From positions 124,001 to 188,000 of the forward strand of contig NZ_REFV01000005.1 in assembly GCF_003688895.1 (NCBI RefSeq): a stretch of 64,000 nucleotides of DNA, given 5' to 3'. The position numbers and the translations under genes are program-made. Numbering within the stretch: the stretch's first letter is position 1; every line of letters begins with the position of its first letter. Shown one piece after another: positions 39,806 to 50,200 of the stretch. This DNA is from Dokdonia sinensis (GTDB lineage Bacteria; Bacteroidota; Bacteroidia; Flavobacteriales; Flavobacteriaceae). Under the pieces are notes generated by a model. That model made no database searches, had not been told where the DNA came from, and saw nothing but the letters and a program-made list of their open reading frames with translations.

Positions 39806-41206
39806 CTAACTGAATGTGAGAAGATCTTTCATTGTAAAATCTCCGTTATTTGTTAGGTTGGGTATCCAATTTCGGTCTACGCTCAAGAAAGAAGTCGTGT
39901 CGAGTTCTAAAAGTCCTATCAACGTTTCTCCTACAATGCGACCGCCTAGAGGACCCAAGCCTTCACCTGGTTTATTTCCTCCAGCATCTTTACGGCCTAT
40001 ACACTCTGCCTCGGCAAGGATATAATACCAAAGTGGGGTTCCGTTAGATAGGTCTATTCCAGCAGTATTTCCCTTGACGTGTGCTGTTACCTTGTCAATT
40101 ATTGTTTGGTCTATTCCGGCAGCCTGGGAGGCTTTCTCACCAGAAGGTAGTAGGAAACTTTGCCCACGGAGCAGATTGCGCGTTGCGAGAGAGTTTTCAC
40201 TTCCGGCCGGTATAAAAGGCAACGCAAGCAAGTCCGTAGGCATTTTTGTATCTAATTTATCTGTAGTCTGGAATGGTGTAGCGTCTATGTTAAAAAGTAC
40301 TTCCCACTCAATGATTTGCTTGTCGTCAGAGATAGGCTGAAAACCAAACCCAAGTGTTCCCCCGAAGAGTTCAAAATCGTGTGTCTGTGCTTTTCTAACT
40401 TTGAGCTTTTGAGGAGCTAGCGAATGTCCAAAACGATATGCAGCAGCACTAAATTCAATTGGAATCTGTCCCTTATGTGGGGTAAACAGTTGGCGACCTT
40501 CGCTCATTATTTCTTGCACAAGTGGTGCTCCTATCATTGTAGGAAGAAACTCATTGAGTATCATCCAGTGGTAGTGCCAGCGGACTTCCTCATTTGCCTT
40601 CTCATAGAGTGCTCCATGATTAAGGCTAGGGTCTGCTGCTTGTAAATGCGCTACAACGTGGTTATGGAAGTTTATAAAAGCCAATTGCAGTTGAGCAATC
40701 ACGCGATTCTCATCGTTGCGAGGGTCACCTATAATTGCTGTACCGGTGCTTGTGCGAGCAACATCGTTATCGCGATGATTTTGTGACTGTGAGGCTAGGG
40801 CTGTGCCATCCTTGCCAGTAAGTAGTGATACTCCATCCTTAAATAGGAAATTGGAAGCTTCTGGACCGAGACCGTAAACACAATCTAAATCTAGCGCAGG
40901 AGTTCTAAAATTAAAGATTGCATTGGGATCGTTTACTTTATCTAGTCTTGATGTAGTATCTAGCGTGATGTCGTGATCAATAAATTGTCCCAAAAATACC
41001 ATTCCCATAGGAATTGTTTGAGAGTCGTTACGAGCTTTACCACCATCCATAGGACCGCCTTGAGCACCTAGTTTTTTGAGTTCGCTAGGTTTTGTGTACA
41101 AAGCCGGAAGTCCTGAGAATAGTCGCCCAAAGCGTCCTTCGTTGTGATTGTCTTTTTCGCACATAGCCATAATGCCATGCTGTGGTTTCATACCGTGATG
41201 TGCCAT
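39806..41206 (-). CDS. Animal-type haem peroxidase family protein (466 aa)
   Basis: Matches the An_peroxidase superfamily: GQFIDHDITLD (about 74-84) with the distal His, RNDENRVIAQLQLAFINFHNHVVAHL (about 158-183) with the proximal His, and NLLRGQSFLLPSGE further on. No signal peptide is visible, although many relatives are secreted. Substrate unknown: halide or organic oxidation with H2O2. Alone in its transcription unit. Bacterial members are sporadic, so horizontal origin is possible, but base use looks like the neighbours. Confidence 0.85.
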   Translation of the reverse strand: MAHHGMKPQHGIMAMCEKDNHNEGRFGRLFSGLPALYTKPSELKKLGAQGGPMDGGKARNDSQTIPMGMVFLGQFIDHDITLDTTSRLDKVNDPNAIFNFRTPALDLDCVYGLGPEASNFLFKDGVSLLTGKDGTALASQSQNHRDNDVARTSTGTAIIGDPRNDENRVIAQLQLAFINFHNHVVAHLQAADPSLNHGALYEKANEEVRWHYHWMILNEFLPTMIGAPLVQEIMSEGRQLFTPHKGQIPIEFSAAAYRFGHSLAPQKLKVRKAQTHDFELFGGTLGFGFQPISDDKQIIEWEVLFNIDATPFQTTDKLDTKMPTDLLALPFIPAGSENSLATRNLLRGQSFLLPSGEKASQAAGIDQTIIDKVTAHVKGNTAGIDLSNGTPLWYYILAEAECIGRKDAGGNKPGEGLGPLGGRIVGETLIGLLELDTTSFLSVDRNWIPNLTNNGDFTMKDLLTFS

Positions 41207-41382
41207 TGTATTGAGTTTTTAAGTGTGTTACAAAACAATGAGGGAAGGAGGGATAGTGAGAGATAACCGTAGTTGTTATTTCTTGACGACAAATATAGTG
41301 TAGTGCAACTTGTTGTAAATCAGTTAAATGCCCCTTTTTTGAGGAGTCTTTAAAACGATAACCATTAAATGGAAAGAGGTGG

Positions 41383-41532
41383 TTAGAGCGCCCTTTTGGT
41401 CACCCAAGCGCGAAAACCAATAATGGCAAGTTGCCATTTTTTTGCTTTGGCGAGGTCTAGTTCCTTTTTTGAGTAAGATGGTAGGACGGCTTTGTTAATT
41501 TTGGCCAGCGTCTTAAAGAACTGTTTTTTCAT
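41383..41532 (-). CDS. Small basic conserved protein (49 aa)
   Basis: MKKQFFKTLAKINKAVLPSY...AIIGFRAWVTKRAL: a short basic helical protein I recall as widespread in Flavobacteriaceae, sometimes misnamed SsrA-binding protein. Function unknown. No signal or clear membrane helix. Confidence 0.65.
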   Translation of the reverse strand: MKKQFFKTLAKINKAVLPSYSKKELDLAKAKKWQLAIIGFRAWVTKRAL

Positions 41533-41550
41533 ACCCGAAAAATACAAAAA

Positions 41551-41668
41551 AAACCTCCCAATGTTCGATCAAGAGCAGGGAGGTTTTATGGTGAGCGGAA
41601 AACGCAAGTGCTCACCATATAATTGGGCTAATCACTTATGTTTTGCTCATTTTAGGATGTAAACATCC
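41551..41668. other. Three hairpins in a row
   Basis: Arms AAACCTCCC/GGGAGGTTT (41551-41586, A/T tracts outside, terminator type), TATGGTGAGC/GCTCACCATA (41587-41619, perfect 10 bp) and GGATGT/ACATCC (41654-41667). They lie between two minus-strand small ORFs. The remaining sequence 41670-41920 shows only repeat remnants. Confidence 0.55.
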
Positions 41669-41734
41669 GTACGACAATGGGTCGCAAAGCAATATTGACA
41701 TAAAATTTGTGGAATTTGTGTGCGGTTTTAAAAT

Positions 41735-41744
41735 TTTCGCGAAA
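41735..41744. repeat. Palindrome copy 11, core only
   Basis: TTTCGCGAAA between genes; flanks no longer symmetric. Confidence 0.7.
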
Positions 41745-41750
41745 CCTGGA

Positions 41751-41766
41751 CTGAGCGCAGTCGAAG
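41751..41766. repeat. CTGAGCGCAGTCGAAG dispersed repeat
   Basis: Reverse orientation relative of the copies at 8012 and 16410; lies 6 bp after palindrome copy 11. Confidence 0.6.
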
Positions 41767-41920
41767 TTGCGTAATTCAAAACCTAATTAGGGGAAACGGC
41801 TACCAGATAGGCCTTTGTCTGGTTCAGTAAGGGTCAAGTTTATCCGAAGATAAGTTCAAGTGCAGTAATGATTAATTGTACCATGTGATTGATGTTTTAG
41901 TGGTTAGTAAAAAAGTTTGA

Positions 41921-42040
41921 TTAGTGACTCAGATGTTGTACGTATGTTGCAATCGTATAACTGATGCTCAGACTTACCATAAAGATGGTGTACAATCCTA
42001 ATACTTTGTTTGTTCTGGTAGTTGTGTTTTGCGTTTTCAT
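41921..42040 (-). CDS. Tiny single-helix membrane peptide (39 aa)
   Basis: MKTQNTTTRTNKVLGLYTIFMVSLSISYTI...: one hydrophobic helix after a Thr-rich head. Clean ATG and stop; no family known to me. It may be real, but short ORFs like this need expression data. Confidence 0.4.
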   Translation of the reverse strand: MKTQNTTTRTNKVLGLYTIFMVSLSISYTIATYVQHLSH

Positions 42041-42189
42041 AATAGTAAAGTTTTATAGTTGTTTGTTATTGATGAAACAAAGAAGTACCCTTTTGCCAGA
42101 ATGACCAAAGAAATTATAAGCTTTTAATACAATTAACTATAAAATTGTAAGTATAAAGATGAATTGTATTTCAATATTGTTAGTTACGC

Positions 42190-42199
42190 TTTCGCGAAA
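42190..42199. repeat. Palindrome copy 12
   Basis: CGCTTTCGCGAAAATA: left half complete, right flank degenerate; intergenic. Confidence 0.8.
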
Positions 42200-42357
42200 A
42201 TATCAACTCATAACCCACAATCCAGTATTGTGGAAAATCTGTAAGAACTCAAGGGCCGTTTTGACCCCTCTGCAAAAATCCTAGGGGAAAACTGTCTTAA
42301 AAGTGGCTGATTTCCGTGTTTTCATCATTGAGACCTTCAAATGTTAGTAAAAAAAGA

Positions 42358-42385
42358 AGCCCCATTTGCAATGGCAAATAGGGCT
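42358..42385 (-). terminator. Terminator of the TlpA-like gene
   Basis: 12-bp arms (42358-42369, 42374-42385) with one mismatch and an AATG loop; on the minus strand a T-rich run follows. Confidence 0.75.
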
Positions 42386-42410
42386 GATTTATCTTTTGAT
42401 ATGGTAGTAG

Positions 42411-43619
42411 CTAATCCGAAAGCACAAGAAAATCTATATTCCTTTTGGCTTTTATAACTTCGAGACCATACTTTTTAAGTTCGTCCATACCTTTTTTAGT
42501 GTTCTCTATATACCATTTTACAGTAATGTCGTATACATCATTATATCCAGTATTATCCATAACTGGCAATCCTAACACTTCTTCATAATAATTTACAAGT
42601 GTTGTTATAGGTTCACCTTGTAGTGTGACACCCTCGCCATATCTGGTAATACCGTTGGGATCGGGTTTTTGTGTAGATATGGGCAATGTTATGGAAGTGT
42701 TTGGGATTTTCTGGAGCAGGTATACATCCGTGAGTTGCGTTTCGACTTTGGCGGTTATGTTTGAAAGGTTGGCTAATTCTTTTTGCATCAGCTCGAGTCT
42801 ACTTTCGCGCAAGCGGTTTGGAAAAATCATTTCATAACAGTATAACTGTTCTTTATTGTCATAGCTATATATGTCTGGGTCTTTAAAGTTTTCTTTTACC
42901 CTTGTCCAGCGATATCCATAAGCCATTTTAAATAATGAAGGCATCGTAAGATTGTAGGCAAATAGTCTATTACCGTTCCTACCATCATTACTCATCCCGG
43001 GAGCGCTTGGGTTGTAGGGGAGGAGCGTGCTTTGAAAAATAGGTTGTGAAGTATTTGTAACTAGAGAAATGCTAGGATCAAAATCTACATCTTCTTTTTT
43101 TACCTCAAATTCCATTTCCTGGCCAGATAGCAGACGTTCTATATTCTCTTGAGTAATTGCATCACCACTTGTAATGGCACGAACAATTTTATCTTTATCT
43201 AGAATGACATAATGGGGAATCACTCGGTGCTTAAAATAGCTGTTGATACTTCCATCAATATCTATCGCGATGGTAAAGGATTGTGGTCGATTCTCAAGGA
43301 AAGTGGCGATGCGTTCTTTAGACTCATCTGTAACGGCAATGATTTTAAGTTGATTACCGTAGGTTTCTTGTAGTTTACTCATCTTAGGGAAGCTACTCAG
43401 GCAAGGACCGCACCACGTCGCCCAGAAGTCTAGAATGACAACATCGGCCTCGATATCATACAAGGACAGTTTTTCCTTCTCGTCATTGAGTAGTTGATTA
43501 AACTTGAGGTTAGGTACTTGAGCACCTATGGTTGCTTCCTCAGTATTAAGCATAGCAGTTTCTTGCTTGCAACTCCATAGAATGAGGATTGCAAGACAAC
43601 TTAAGATTGTCTTTTCCAT
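42411..43619 (-). CDS. TlpA/ResA-like thioredoxin lipoprotein with DUF3738-type C-terminus (402 aa)
   Basis: Lipobox LILWSC (Cys about 17). Thioredoxin fold of the TlpA type with WATWCGPC (about 66-73) and a cis-Pro region HRVIPHYVI. Residues about 180-402 resemble DUF3738 (TIGR03435): SLFKMAYGYRWTRVK, PDIYSYDN, and a closing NYYEEVLGLPVMDNTGY. So a periplasmic thiol reductase is joined to a domain often linked to BlaR1 genes. It is 58 bp downstream of the BlaR1-like gene. Reduction of which target is unknown. Confidence 0.85.
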   Translation of the reverse strand: MEKTILSCLAILILWSCKQETAMLNTEEATIGAQVPNLKFNQLLNDEKEKLSLYDIEADVVILDFWATWCGPCLSSFPKMSKLQETYGNQLKIIAVTDESKERIATFLENRPQSFTIAIDIDGSINSYFKHRVIPHYVILDKDKIVRAITSGDAITQENIERLLSGQEMEFEVKKEDVDFDPSISLVTNTSQPIFQSTLLPYNPSAPGMSNDGRNGNRLFAYNLTMPSLFKMAYGYRWTRVKENFKDPDIYSYDNKEQLYCYEMIFPNRLRESRLELMQKELANLSNITAKVETQLTDVYLLQKIPNTSITLPISTQKPDPNGITRYGEGVTLQGEPITTLVNYYEEVLGLPVMDNTGYNDVYDITVKWYIENTKKGMDELKKYGLEVIKAKRNIDFLVLSD

Positions 43620-43677
43620 AAATTAAAGTTTAAACCGCTACGGGAAGTAGCGGTGGTAAAGGTGGTTTGTAAAGGTT

Positions 43678-46473
43678 TTATTGATCTCCCGTATAGCCTA
43701 ACCAGACTGTTGTGATGGGATCCTTCTTATTTCCAAAAGTTGACGAGGTTCTATTGCCAGATCGACCTATCAGTAACAGAGTGATTTGAGTGATTTCTCC
43801 ATTTGGGTTCCGTTCAATAGTCGTTTTTTGAACGGTAATGCCTTCTTTTTGAAAAGTTGCTTTTATATTATCGATATCTTGATCTGTGGCGTCTTTGTCA
43901 ATTTTGGCTTGTGTAACTCCGCCAAAGTTTGCATTACTTTTTATTCCCGTGTCGCCTTGAACTAAAAATAATTTTTGACCACTCACATCTACCGCAAATT
44001 TGTTATTACTGGGTTTTAGTTTCTTTATTGTAGCATATTTAGGGTTGCTCTTTGTGGTAATTTCAATCGCACCATACTTTGCAGTTTCTCCATAGGCTAC
44101 AAGTGCTTTTTCTCCTTTTAGGATATTCATATGCCCTATATGATCAGGATCAAGCGTATTCATAGCATCATATGATATGACTTCGCCGTCTAGGATAACT
44201 AGTGGTTTTGTAGAATTGTCTAATTTTCCAAATTCCGACAACTTTAGTTTAGGTTTTTCTTGAGAGAATAATCTTTTACTTCCTATTTTATCATTACTGT
44301 CCTTATCAGTTTGTGCGCGACCATAAACTCTCCGTTCTGCTCGTTTTTCTTTCATTTCGTTCATTCTGGCTTCCATCTGAGCTTTGCGTTCTTCTATTTG
44401 AGTTTGCATTTGTTCCCTGCGCTCCTGTGACTGGACTTCCATCTGCGTGCGTCGCTCTTCCATTCTAGCTTTCATTTCCACCATACGTTCTTCCATTTCG
44501 GCGCGGGAACTAGCGTTACCCATTCCTGTGCGACCATCTGCATCACGGTAAATGAAGATATCGCTTATAGGAGAATCACTACTCGTGCTGTAATTCTTAC
44601 TGTTACCATTTGCATCTTTAAAAGTGAGTTGAATACTCGTGATTTCATTTTGCGCGTTAAAATCCACATTTTTAAAATCTAATGTTGCGTTGTGCTTTTC
44701 TTTGAGCATTTGTTTTAATGCTTTGAGCTCTTCGATTGTTGTTTTTTTTGTGATTTTAAAGCGGTAGGTGTCTTGTGGCATATTCACATCAAATTCAATT
44801 GCTGTGGGTGTGGTAGTATCATTTGCTGGGAATTTTACTGCTTTATCTAGAAAGACAAGTTTTTCGGCATCTATTTTAAATGACTGACCTATCTTACCTT
44901 TTTCAATAACCACGATTTCTTGAGCTGGTGTAATTTTTATTTCATATCCATCCCAATCAGTAGGTAAGTCACTATTCCTGTCAAAACGAGTAAAAAATCT
45001 AGATTGTCCTGTGAATTTTGTTTGAAACGCAAATCGTTGTAGTTTACCGTCAGTTGCAAATTTGCGGTTGCTAAATCTAAATGTAGATTCCGGATATTTT
45101 TGAGCTACTATTTTCTCTATACGGTCTAATTCTGAAGCGGTGCTTGTGGAGTTTATACCAAAAATGTTCTGAATGCTAGTGGAGGTTTTGCCTCTATTCA
45201 CTGTACCATCTTTGTCAATACTAAAAGTATCAACTGTTGCAATTTGTGTGGTGACCGTAGCCTTAAGGGTTTCCTTATCAAAAGTGAGTGTAGCGTCTTC
45301 AATTCCTTTTCCCACAACTTTTTCTTTAAGGGTGTGCCTTGTTTGTTCACCACTTCCCGCAGGATGCGTGATCACATACATAGAAGCAATTGTTCCATTC
45401 TCGTTTCTTACAACCTCTCCATAAGTAAAGACGATTCCTTTGGTAAAAAGGTCTACGGTGACGTTGTTGAAATCATCAAGAACAAAGTCTTTCTTGATGG
45501 TTACATTTAAGGTGTTTAGAGGGGTTTCCGCTACTTCGGCTCCGCTCAGCACAGGTTTCGCGAAAGCGTAATTATCCCCATCCACTTCTTCAAATTGTAC
45601 TACTTCTTTCGTGTGAAAGGAATACATAAATAGTGCGAGTGCGGGAAGGATGAGTCCCAGTTTCAAAAGGTTGCGTCGTTGTGACGCGGGTTTGTTGAGC
45701 ATAACGATTCGTTTTTTGATGAATGAATGATAAAAATTAGTAGTAAGTGCTGGTCTGTATGAGGTTGATGAGACCTTGACCAGTGTGCGTTGATATTTTT
45801 TGTGTGACTGCGCTTGCTGGGCGGCAGTACTATCGGCTATATATTCTAGATTTTGCTCGATGCTGTTTTTGTAAAGCCAGGCGATGGGATTGCACCATTG
45901 CAATGCAAGTGCAACTTGAGTGAGCAATACATCTATGGAATGCAGTTGGCTAGCGTGTACTTGCTCGTGTGCAAGAATCATTTCTTGATCTTCTTGAGAA
46001 TGTAACTGCGGGTTGTAAACGATATACTTAAAGAAAGAAAAAGGGGTAATATCCTGATCAACGGCGATATAGGTAAACCTATTTCTTGCAACAACAGTTC
46101 CTGATTTAATGAGGCGTTGCAGTGAGAAGAGTTGTATAAAAAAGCGTGTAATCATAACGGAAACACCTATACAGTAAATAACAAAAAGTACTTGGAACCA
46201 ATCGATGGTAAATTGTGCCTCAGCAGGAGTCATTGTCTCCCATTGTGCGCTGTCAAAGTTGTTTATAAATGGAAGTTCTTCTACCACGGGAGCGGGGACA
46301 TAAGTGATGGTTTCAAATTCCAAGAAGGGTAGGAGAATAGCAGCAAGAATTCCTCCTATGAGATAATGCCTATTTGCAGTAAAAAATGTGTCCCGTCGCA
46401 ATACAATCATGTAGATGACATAAAAAATACCTAAGATCGCAATGCTTTTTATGATGTAGGTTAGTGTTTCCAT
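43678..46473 (-). CDS. M56 BlaR1-like membrane metallopeptidase with long C-terminus (931 aa)
   Basis: N-terminus with four membrane helices and the cytosolic zinc motif AHEQVHASQLHS (about 165-176). Known: BlaR1/MecR1 proteases signal to the BlaI repressor. The sensor part is not a penicillin-binding fold: there are beta-rich repeats (about 260-640), a long charged coiled coil with EERMVEMKARMEERR (about 655-720), then LVILDGEVISYDAMNTLDPD...GAIEITTKS (about 745-815), which reads like a TonB-receptor plug strand. No beta-lactamase gene is nearby. Palindrome copy 13 encodes YAFAKPV. Confidence 0.85.
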   Translation of the reverse strand: METLTYIIKSIAILGIFYVIYMIVLRRDTFFTANRHYLIGGILAAILLPFLEFETITYVPAPVVEELPFINNFDSAQWETMTPAEAQFTIDWFQVLFVIYCIGVSVMITRFFIQLFSLQRLIKSGTVVARNRFTYIAVDQDITPFSFFKYIVYNPQLHSQEDQEMILAHEQVHASQLHSIDVLLTQVALALQWCNPIAWLYKNSIEQNLEYIADSTAAQQAQSHKKYQRTLVKVSSTSYRPALTTNFYHSFIKKRIVMLNKPASQRRNLLKLGLILPALALFMYSFHTKEVVQFEEVDGDNYAFAKPVLSGAEVAETPLNTLNVTIKKDFVLDDFNNVTVDLFTKGIVFTYGEVVRNENGTIASMYVITHPAGSGEQTRHTLKEKVVGKGIEDATLTFDKETLKATVTTQIATVDTFSIDKDGTVNRGKTSTSIQNIFGINSTSTASELDRIEKIVAQKYPESTFRFSNRKFATDGKLQRFAFQTKFTGQSRFFTRFDRNSDLPTDWDGYEIKITPAQEIVVIEKGKIGQSFKIDAEKLVFLDKAVKFPANDTTTPTAIEFDVNMPQDTYRFKITKKTTIEELKALKQMLKEKHNATLDFKNVDFNAQNEITSIQLTFKDANGNSKNYSTSSDSPISDIFIYRDADGRTGMGNASSRAEMEERMVEMKARMEERRTQMEVQSQERREQMQTQIEERKAQMEARMNEMKEKRAERRVYGRAQTDKDSNDKIGSKRLFSQEKPKLKLSEFGKLDNSTKPLVILDGEVISYDAMNTLDPDHIGHMNILKGEKALVAYGETAKYGAIEITTKSNPKYATIKKLKPSNNKFAVDVSGQKLFLVQGDTGIKSNANFGGVTQAKIDKDATDQDIDNIKATFQKEGITVQKTTIERNPNGEITQITLLLIGRSGNRTSSTFGNKKDPITTVWLGYTGDQ
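45556..45565. repeat. Palindrome copy 13
   Basis: GGTTTCGCGAAAGCG: core plus one half; inside the BlaR1-like gene, read as AFAKP. Confidence 0.85.
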
Positions 46474-46508
46474 AACAACAATTAATTTATCGTCTGTTCT
46501 AAGGTAAT

Positions 46509-46862
46509 TTATTTTTTTTCAATGATTTCCAAAATCTCTCTCAACTCAGCGGCCGATATTTTTTCCTCCTTTGCAAAGAAAGAGACCATATTCTTATAAG
46601 AGCTGTTAAAGTATTTTTGAGAGGCTGTATGCATAAACGACTTTCTGTAGTCCTGAAGTTTTACAACTGGGAAATACTGATGCGTTTTACCAAAGGCTTG
46701 GTGTGCCACATAACCTTTATCCTCAAGGTTGCGGATAATCGTGGAAACGGTGTTATAATGATTTCCATCTGGTAATGCCGCGACGACCTCTTTTACAAAT
46801 GCACGTTCTAAATTCCAAAGGGCATGCATTACTTCTTCTTCTTTATTTGTGAGCTTTTCCAT
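46509..46862 (-). CDS. BlaI/MecI/CopY-family repressor (117 aa)
   Basis: Start taken at 46862 (MEKLTNKEEEVMHALWNLE). Winged helix with NTVSTIIRNLEDKGYVAHQAFGKTHQYFP (about 38-66) and a helical dimer end (YKNMVSFFAKEEKISAAELREIL). Known relatives are cleaved by BlaR1 proteases. It precedes blaR1 by 35 bp in the same direction; candidate operators lie about 100 bp upstream. Confidence 0.93.
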   Translation of the reverse strand: MEKLTNKEEEVMHALWNLERAFVKEVVAALPDGNHYNTVSTIIRNLEDKGYVAHQAFGKTHQYFPVVKLQDYRKSFMHTASQKYFNSSYKNMVSFFAKEEKISAAELREILEIIEKK

Positions 46863-46960
46863 AAGTATAAATCGCTGTAAGCGCAATTTTTAGTGATATC
46901 TCTGGAGGTAGATAACTCCTTTGTGGTTAAATCATATTCTGATTGATAATTCAAACATAC

Positions 46961-47016
46961 AACGATATTTTTAGTTAAACAACTATTTTTGTAGTTATTC
47001 AACTAAAAAAGTAGTA
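46961..47016. promoter_or_regulatory. Three BlaI-type operator boxes at 20-bp spacing
   Basis: AACGATATTTTTAGTT (46961), AACTATTTTTGTAGTT (46981) and AACTAAAAAAGTAGTA (47001) share AAC-N-A...TAGT dyad ends and start exactly 20 bp apart. BlaI/MecI boxes elsewhere use a TACA/TGTA dyad, so this is a family-like but different sequence. The remaining intergenic DNA to 47254 shows no gene. Confidence 0.6.
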
Positions 47017-47254
47017 TTCAGACGTGTTTGTGCTACTTTCAATTAGTTTTTAAGGGTACAATAAAGGTTAATAGAGAGCATTTCTATGAAATGAAAATTT
47101 TCAGAATAGCTTTATGAATCGCATCTAACATCGTTCTGTAGGTTTTCTCTGGTTAATAATAGGTTCAATGAGGTTCAAAACACCATCCTAAATCGTTTAA
47201 AGGTTGCCGATCCATTTTAAATGGTTTAGTTTTCTACTTCCAAATCAAAATCCT

Positions 47255-50200
47255 ATGCAACTACGCTTACTACTCTTTTGCTTTTTAATTACCTGTATCT
47301 CATTTTCTGCAATGGGTCAAATAGATGTAGATACCTACTTTCCGACAGCTACTGCAACTCACATAGCGACTCAAGATGGAGATTGGGATGAAGCAACCAC
47401 TTGGGGAAGTGCTGGAATTCCGCCAGACGGAGCAATCGTTCATATCCCTGCAGGAATCACTGTCAATTATAATCATAATTCGACAGTACACATTTTTGCA
47501 ATACGTGTGGATGGTACGTTTATCTGCCAAGAGGATGTGGCAAGTCAGACTACAGCATTAAAGTTTGATACGTTTATTGGAACTATGAGTTCCGATGTAC
47601 AGTTTCTAGCAAATGGCTCTACAGATGGTGAAATAGAGGTTAATATCGAAGCCTATGACCTGTCTAACCCTCCTGCAATTTGGAATACGCAAGCCCTAGG
47701 ACATTTTACAGACAATGAGACGGTAAAGAATATGGAGATTACGGCCTCTGGACAAGATAGATACGATTCCTATCAAGAAGCTATTACGAGTGCAGACCCC
47801 CTAACAATTACTAGAACAGCAAATGGAGATGTAGCTGATGGAATAGGAGTGCTGGGCCGTTACAATTGGGATCCCACCCAAGTAAGCTTGGGAATAATGA
47901 CAATGGGAGACGTAAAAATTGAAGGAAAGGAGAAGCTCAATATGTCACAGTTACAAAATGATGCGCTTGTTGGAACAACCACAATTCGACTAGCTCAAGT
48001 GCCTACTGGTTGGGAAGTGGGCGATTTTATCATTATAAGTAGCGGGGGAAATAAGGATGCTGCAAACAATGGGGAAGACCGTAGACGAATCACAGGTATT
48101 TCTGGCAACGATATTACACTAAACAATGGTCTTTCAAATAGTCATGAAGGAAGACCTGCTGAAGGTTTACACTGCTATGTTGGGAATTTAACGAGGAACA
48201 TAACATTCCAATCACCAAATAATGTACCCATAGACGAGCGTGGTCATTTTATGGCAATGAATGGAGCAAAAGAGCATCTTATCAAAAATGCTACGTTCCT
48301 GAGAATGGGAAGAACAGATAAGTCGAGACCTACGGATGACTTCTATTTTGATAAATGGGTAGAACCCGTTGTTTTTCAGTCTAAAATCTCAACATTAGGT
48401 CAAGAATGTGCGGAGACGATTCAAAGTCCAGTAGATGAGATATCAAATATGCGCGGTCGGTACTCCATTCACCTACATAAATTAGGTGCTGAAAATGGGG
48501 CTAATAAGGCAGAGGTAATCGGCAATGTGGTTTGGGATAATCCAGGTTGGGGAATAACCCAGCACGACTCCCACGCAGATATTTCAAAGAATGTCGTTTA
48601 TAAGGTAACAGGTGCTGCCATAGTCTCTGAGTCTGGAAGCGAGACAGGTCTTTGGGCAGATAACCTAGTGGTAAATGTCTCGTCAGGTCACGATGGCGAT
48701 GTTTATGAATCCTCCCTTTACTACGATGATATCCTATTTTCCGGTGTAGGATTGGGGATGAAAGGAAGAGCAGTATTATGTAGGAACAATGTCATTGCAA
48801 ATGCAACTTTTGGTATACGAGTAATCAACTTCAATAATTCTAAAACACATCTTGACAGGCTTGATGCTGCTGCATTGGCAAACACGAGAGTAGGGTACGA
48901 GGTAGATAATTTCCCACTGAGCACATTAGGATATAGTAAGGAAGGTGATGGCGTTATTCCGTTAGAGGCTGCGCTCATACTCGAGAATACCATTGTGATA
49001 GACTGTAGTCAGGCAATGAAATCCATAGAGCGCGATATGGGCGTAAACCACGAGTCTCGATCTATATTCAAAGGATTTAAAGCCTGGGGGGTAAACGTAG
49101 GTTTAGCCATTACCTATCAAGCAGATTATACCTACGAGGATGTTTACATTTCGGGAAAAAATAGTAATTCCTTGGGAATCGATCTTTGGAAACACTCTCA
49201 TAACCAAGTATTTAACAATATTAAATTGGAAGATTTAGGCTATGGTGTAAAGGTCTCAAAAGTCGTGTTGAGCAATAATTCAAGTCGCCAGCCCAAACAG
49301 CGTAATAACGGATTTACACCTTGGTTTTTTATAGATTTGGTAACCAGTAATGTGGACCACCTCTATAAATTAGAACTAGATACAGAAAGTGCAGAACCGT
49401 CGTATCCCTACACAGAAGTTACGGATAACACCCTTATAATGAACTCTACAGATTTTTCTGATCGTGATGTGACCTTCACAATATTAGATGAAACAGCCGT
49501 GCGGGTAGATTGGAATGAAAGTGATCCAGAAAAATTACTCAAGTTTGAAATCGACGGTATCATTACCGATGACCTTGGAAGTTACAATATGGGAATTCAA
49601 CAGGCACTAGCACAAGGAGACTTGCGACTAGGCTATCCTACGAGAATATATCAGTTTGCTTCTAAGGCAAAATTTAGGGAGTACATTACAAACAATGGCG
49701 TATACAAGCATCCAGATACTAATGAAACGTATATCATTATAGAGGAATCGCTCCCTAATCGTCTGACTTACGATTATGAAACTTTCCCAGTAAGAGTTTA
49801 TGTAGATAATGCACCTACGGGAGGAGTATTTGCATCACCCCTTACAGAAAGTGCGATAGACCTAGCTCCAAAAGCTCAAATGATAAGTCGGTTTGCAACA
49901 GTATCTCAAAGCTCAACACGCACAGATGTGACTTATGACGATGGATATTCGGGCACTAATGTTATGCCTTACGGCGAAATTGCAATTGACGTTGCTGCAA
50001 GCAAGGCCGTGGATGGCAACAATAATGGTCGTATAAATGCACAGTATTACCAGCGTGGTTTAGTTCCAGTAGGAAGTTTTTCTGAAACTACCGTCGAAGA
50101 AGAGCCTTGGTATGCTCTTGATTTTGAGGAACCAAAAATCATACAACACATTGACCTATGGAATACTGTGGAGCTCAATGGTGATGCACAAGAAACACTG

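Noticed and set aside
40961-41000. Haem peroxidase as catalase-peroxidase
   Set aside because: The GQFIDHDIT motif belongs to the animal-type peroxidase superfamily, not KatG.
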